Assembly: GCA_003232445.1 (NCBI GenBank)
Contig: QIJM01000089.1
Coordinates: 1-8,021, forward strand
DNA from: Paraglaciecola arctica
GTDB lineage: Bacteria; Pseudomonadota; Gammaproteobacteria; Enterobacterales; Alteromonadaceae
Length of the DNA stretch: 8,021 nucleotides
Reading direction: 5' to 3'
Made by a program: the position numbers and the translations under genes. This document shows positions 5,820 through 8,021 of the stretch, in pieces. The first letter of the stretch is position 1, and each line of letters begins with the position of its first letter. The notes below the pieces were generated by a model. It ran no database searches. It saw nothing but the letters and a program-made list of their open reading frames with translations, and had not been told where the DNA came from.

Positions 5820-7232
5820 ATGGCTACCACCTTATATGACAAAATATGGCAAGCGCATATTGTTGATGCGAAAAAAACCTCTGAAACCGGCGAAGAGAGA
5901 TTAATTTATATAGACAGACATTTGATCCACGAAGTGACTACACCTCAAGCGTTTGCAGGCCTAGATGAAAAAGGCCGCAAAGTACGTTGCCCAGAGCGTA
6001 CATTTGCGACTATGGATCACAGCATCTCAACCCGCTCGTTAGCCCTTGATGCTTGTGGCCCAACAAACAAGTTACAACTACAAACCTTGGCGGATAACTG
6101 CAAAAAATACGGTATCGAGTTATTCCCAGTCGGTCACCAAAAACAAGGTATTGTGCATGTAATGGGGCCAGAACTAGGCCTTATTCAACCGGGCATGACA
6201 GTGGTATGTGGTGATTCACACACCGCTACCCACGGTGCATTTGGCGCTTTGGCTTTTGGTATTGGTACCTCGCAAGTTGAACATGTATTTGCCAGTCAAA
6301 CACTGAAACAAAGCAAAGCCAAAAGCATGAAAGTACAGGTCAATGGCAGCTTGCCTATTGGCATTACTGCCAAAGATATTATCTTGGCTATCATCGGTAA
6401 AATTGGTCACGCGGGTGCAACAGGCCACGTTATTGAATACTGCGGAGAAGCGATTTCAACACTGTCAATGGAAGAGCGCATGACAGTGTGTAACATGAGC
6501 ATCGAAGCGGGCGCTAAAGCCGGTTTAATTGCCCCAGACCAAACCACCTTCGACTACCTTGAAGGCCGTGAATACGCACCTAAAGGCGATCATTGGACGC
6601 AAGCAATGGCTTACTGGGCTAGCTTAGAGTCTGATAAAGATGCGTCTTTTGATACCGTTATTCAGTTAAACGCCAGTGATATCACACCACAAGTGACGTG
6701 GGGTACAAATCCGGGGCAAGTAATAGGTGTTAATCAACCTGTGCCTGCACCGAGCGACTTTTCAGATCCCATTGATAAAGACTCTGCCAGCAAAGCCCTT
6801 AAATATATGGACTTAGCACCCGGGCAAAAGTTAGCTGACTTAAGCGTAAACAATGTATTTATTGGCTCATGCACCAACGGCCGTATTGAAGATATGCGCG
6901 CCGCCGCCGCTATTGCCAAACAAGGTAAGGTAGCACAAGGCGTCACCGCTATTGTTGTTCCCGGCTCGGTCTCTGTAAAAGCCCAAGCTGAAGCAGAACA
7001 GTTAGATAAAATATTTATCGAAGCCGGTTTTGAATGGCGTTTACCCGGTTGTTCAATGTGTTTAGGCATGAACGACGATATCCTAAAACAAGGTGACCGC
7101 TGTGCCTCCACCAGCAACCGTAACTTCGAAGGCCGTCAAGGCCGTGGCGCTCGTACTCACTTAGTTAGCCCAGCGATGGCAGCCGCAGCCGCATTGGCCG
7201 GTCACTTCGCCGATGTGCGCGACTATCAATAG
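5820..7232 (+). CDS. leuC: 3-isopropylmalate dehydratase (isomerase), large subunit
   Basis: LeuC is the catalytic large subunit of isopropylmalate isomerase (EC 4.2.1.33), a member of the aconitase family. It works with LeuD to convert 2- to 3-isopropylmalate through a dehydrated intermediate. The length is 470 residues (466 in E. coli). The three cysteines that hold the [4Fe-4S] cluster are at C351 (in FIGSCTNGRIEDMRAA) and C411 and C414 (in LPGCSMCLGMN), with the same spacing as in E. coli. Other family signatures are MDHSISTR and GDSHTATHGAFGALAFGIGT (from residue 131). The ATG is preceded by AGGA at 5809-5812, 7 nt upstream, and lies 18 nt after leuB. The C-terminal RNFEGRQGRGARTHLVSPAM is typical. 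No defect is seen. Confidence 0.97.
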   Translation: MATTLYDKIWQAHIVDAKKTSETGEERLIYIDRHLIHEVTTPQAFAGLDEKGRKVRCPERTFATMDHSISTRSLALDACGPTNKLQLQTLADNCKKYGIELFPVGHQKQGIVHVMGPELGLIQPGMTVVCGDSHTATHGAFGALAFGIGTSQVEHVFASQTLKQSKAKSMKVQVNGSLPIGITAKDIILAIIGKIGHAGATGHVIEYCGEAISTLSMEERMTVCNMSIEAGAKAGLIAPDQTTFDYLEGREYAPKGDHWTQAMAYWASLESDKDASFDTVIQLNASDITPQVTWGTNPGQVIGVNQPVPAPSDFSDPIDKDSASKALKYMDLAPGQKLADLSVNNVFIGSCTNGRIEDMRAAAAIAKQGKVAQGVTAIVVPGSVSVKAQAEAEQLDKIFIEAGFEWRLPGCSMCLGMNDDILKQGDRCASTSNRNFEGRQGRGARTHLVSPAMAAAAALAGHFADVRDYQ

Positions 7233-7273
7233 GTCACAATTAGCCACATTAGGCAATAAGGAAGAAATTAATC

Positions 7274-7885
7274 ATGACAACGACAGGTATTAATATCCAC
7301 ACAGGTACTGCGGTGCCTTTAAACCAAGCGAATGTGGATACCGACCAAATTATCCCTAAGCAATTCCTAACCGCCGTTACACGCAGCGGTTACGGTAAAC
7401 ACCTATTCCACGATTGGCGTTACCTCGATGAACATGAACAAGTGCTTAATCCTGATTTTGTATTAAATAAAGTAGAACACCAAGGCGCCAGCGTTTTGCT
7501 TACCCGCGAAAACTTTGGCTGTGGTTCAAGCCGCGAACATGCACCTTGGTCATTAGACGACTATGGTTTTAAAGTGGTAATTGGCACTAGCTTTGCCGAC
7601 ATTTTTTACGGTAACTGTATCAATAATCAACTGTTGCCCGTGCAGCTTGCAAGTGAAAAGATGGATCAATTATTTGACGCAGTTAAAAATGATGCTTCAG
7701 CGCACATTACCGTTAGTTTGCAAGACCAAACAGTTAAAGTTAACAACTTGAGTTTTGGATTTGATATTGCAGAGCAACATAAAACTAATCTTCTGAAAGG
7801 TTTGGATGCAATTGGTCAAACTTTAGAATTAGATGATGAAATCACCGAGTTTGAGAATAATTTGCCGCAGTGGCAAAGAGCTTAA
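7274..7885 (+). CDS. leuD: 3-isopropylmalate dehydratase (isomerase), small subunit
   Basis: LeuD is the small, swivelling-domain subunit of isopropylmalate isomerase and forms the active enzyme with LeuC. It helps bind and position the substrate and carries no iron-sulfur cluster. The length is 203 residues (201 in E. coli). NVDTDQIIPKQFL at residues 20-32 and ENFGCGSSREHAPW from residue 79 are the defining motifs, followed by FADIFYGNCINNQLLPV. The ATG follows AAGGAAG, about 11 nt upstream, a slightly long but usable ribosome binding distance. The 41-nt gap after leuC is the widest in the operon, but it shows no terminator or obvious promoter, so the gene is most likely read from the operon transcript. 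A terminator follows the stop. Confidence 0.97.
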   Translation: MTTTGINIHTGTAVPLNQANVDTDQIIPKQFLTAVTRSGYGKHLFHDWRYLDEHEQVLNPDFVLNKVEHQGASVLLTRENFGCGSSREHAPWSLDDYGFKVVIGTSFADIFYGNCINNQLLPVQLASEKMDQLFDAVKNDASAHITVSLQDQTVKVNNLSFGFDIAEQHKTNLLKGLDAIGQTLELDDEITEFENNLPQWQRA

Positions 7886-7901
7886 ATTTAACTAAGAATA
7901 C

Positions 7902-7928
7902 AAACGGCTCATTTTGAGCCGTTTATTT
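7902..7928 (+). terminator. Intrinsic terminator of the leu operon
   Basis: AAACGGCTC (7902-7910) and GAGCCGTTT (7916-7924) form a perfect 9-bp stem with loop ATTTT, followed by a T-rich tail (TTTATTT). It begins 16 nt after the leuD stop. The A-run on the other side lets it serve a convergent transcript as well. Confidence 0.85.
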
Positions 7929-8021
7929 AAACTCTACAAAGTTGTTAATCAACAGAATGCCAATCATTTTTTGATAAATAACTTAAACCCAACAAACTTG
8001 GGTATCGGTTTGAACACTTCA
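7929..8021 (-). other. Trailing sequence, possibly the 3' end of a convergent minus-strand gene
   Basis: No plus-strand gene start is visible here. On the minus strand two frames stay open from the window edge. One ends in TGA at 7964-7966 and would give a C-terminus VFKPIPKFVGFKLFIKK. The other ends further left, in a TAA near 7948, with a C-terminus YLSKNDWHSVD. Either could be the tail of a convergent gene sharing the terminator at 7902-7928, but 20-odd codons in AT-rich DNA are not enough to decide. Confidence 0.25.

Noticed and set aside
6216..6428. Minus-strand 70-codon ORF inside leuC
   Set aside because: It is antisense to conserved LeuC motifs and is a by-product of leuC codon use.
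6734..7117. Minus-strand 127-codon ORF inside leuC
   Set aside because: It is opposite the iron-sulfur cluster region of LeuC. Its composition is not protein-like and there is no ribosome binding site.

Overview
The window looks like a chromosomal segment of a marine gammaproteobacterium. The order leuA-leuB-leuC-leuD behind a translated, leucine-rich leader with an attenuator is the gammaproteobacterial arrangement. The moderate-to-low GC content and the style of the accessory genes suggest Alteromonadales (Alteromonas/Glaciecola/Paraglaciecola-like). That genus-level placement is inference from gene content, not from a database search.

Left part (1-2680, accessory): the window opens inside a large Asp/Thr-rich, Ig-like surface or secreted protein. 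Only its last ~335 codons are visible, and a strong intrinsic terminator follows. Next is a secreted Sel1-repeat protein split in two by a frameshift that looks like a duplicated CG dinucleotide (a pseudogene, or a sequencing error). A convergent minus-strand gene encodes a small, N-terminally anchored, beta-rich protein of unknown function with a good sigma-70 type promoter. Upstream of it lie two perfect 24-bp tandem copies plus one degenerate copy of an element containing GGGGTCAGAACAAAAT. A doubtful 61-codon minus-strand ORF ends exactly at the edge of that repeat.

Middle (2900-3100, regulation): a promoter drives an 18-codon leader peptide with four Leu codons, followed by a very stable intrinsic terminator just before leuA. 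The end of the leader peptide gene carries GCACGGGT, an exact copy of the terminator's 3' arm. It can therefore capture the terminator's 5' arm to form a competing antiterminator. This is a classical ribosome-controlled leucine attenuator that can be read directly from the sequence.

Right part (3135-7885): a complete and apparently intact leuABCD operon with short gaps (6, 18 and 41 nt). LeuA makes 2-isopropylmalate from 2-ketoisovalerate and acetyl-CoA, the LeuC-LeuD heterodimer isomerises it to 3-isopropylmalate, and LeuB oxidises that to 2-ketoisocaproate, the direct precursor of leucine. All catalytic and metal or cluster ligands checked are present. An intrinsic terminator closes the operon, and the last ~90 bases may hold the 3' end of a convergent gene. 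I see no clearly novel system. The most informative items are the attenuator architecture, the frameshifted Sel1 gene and the tandem repeat block.
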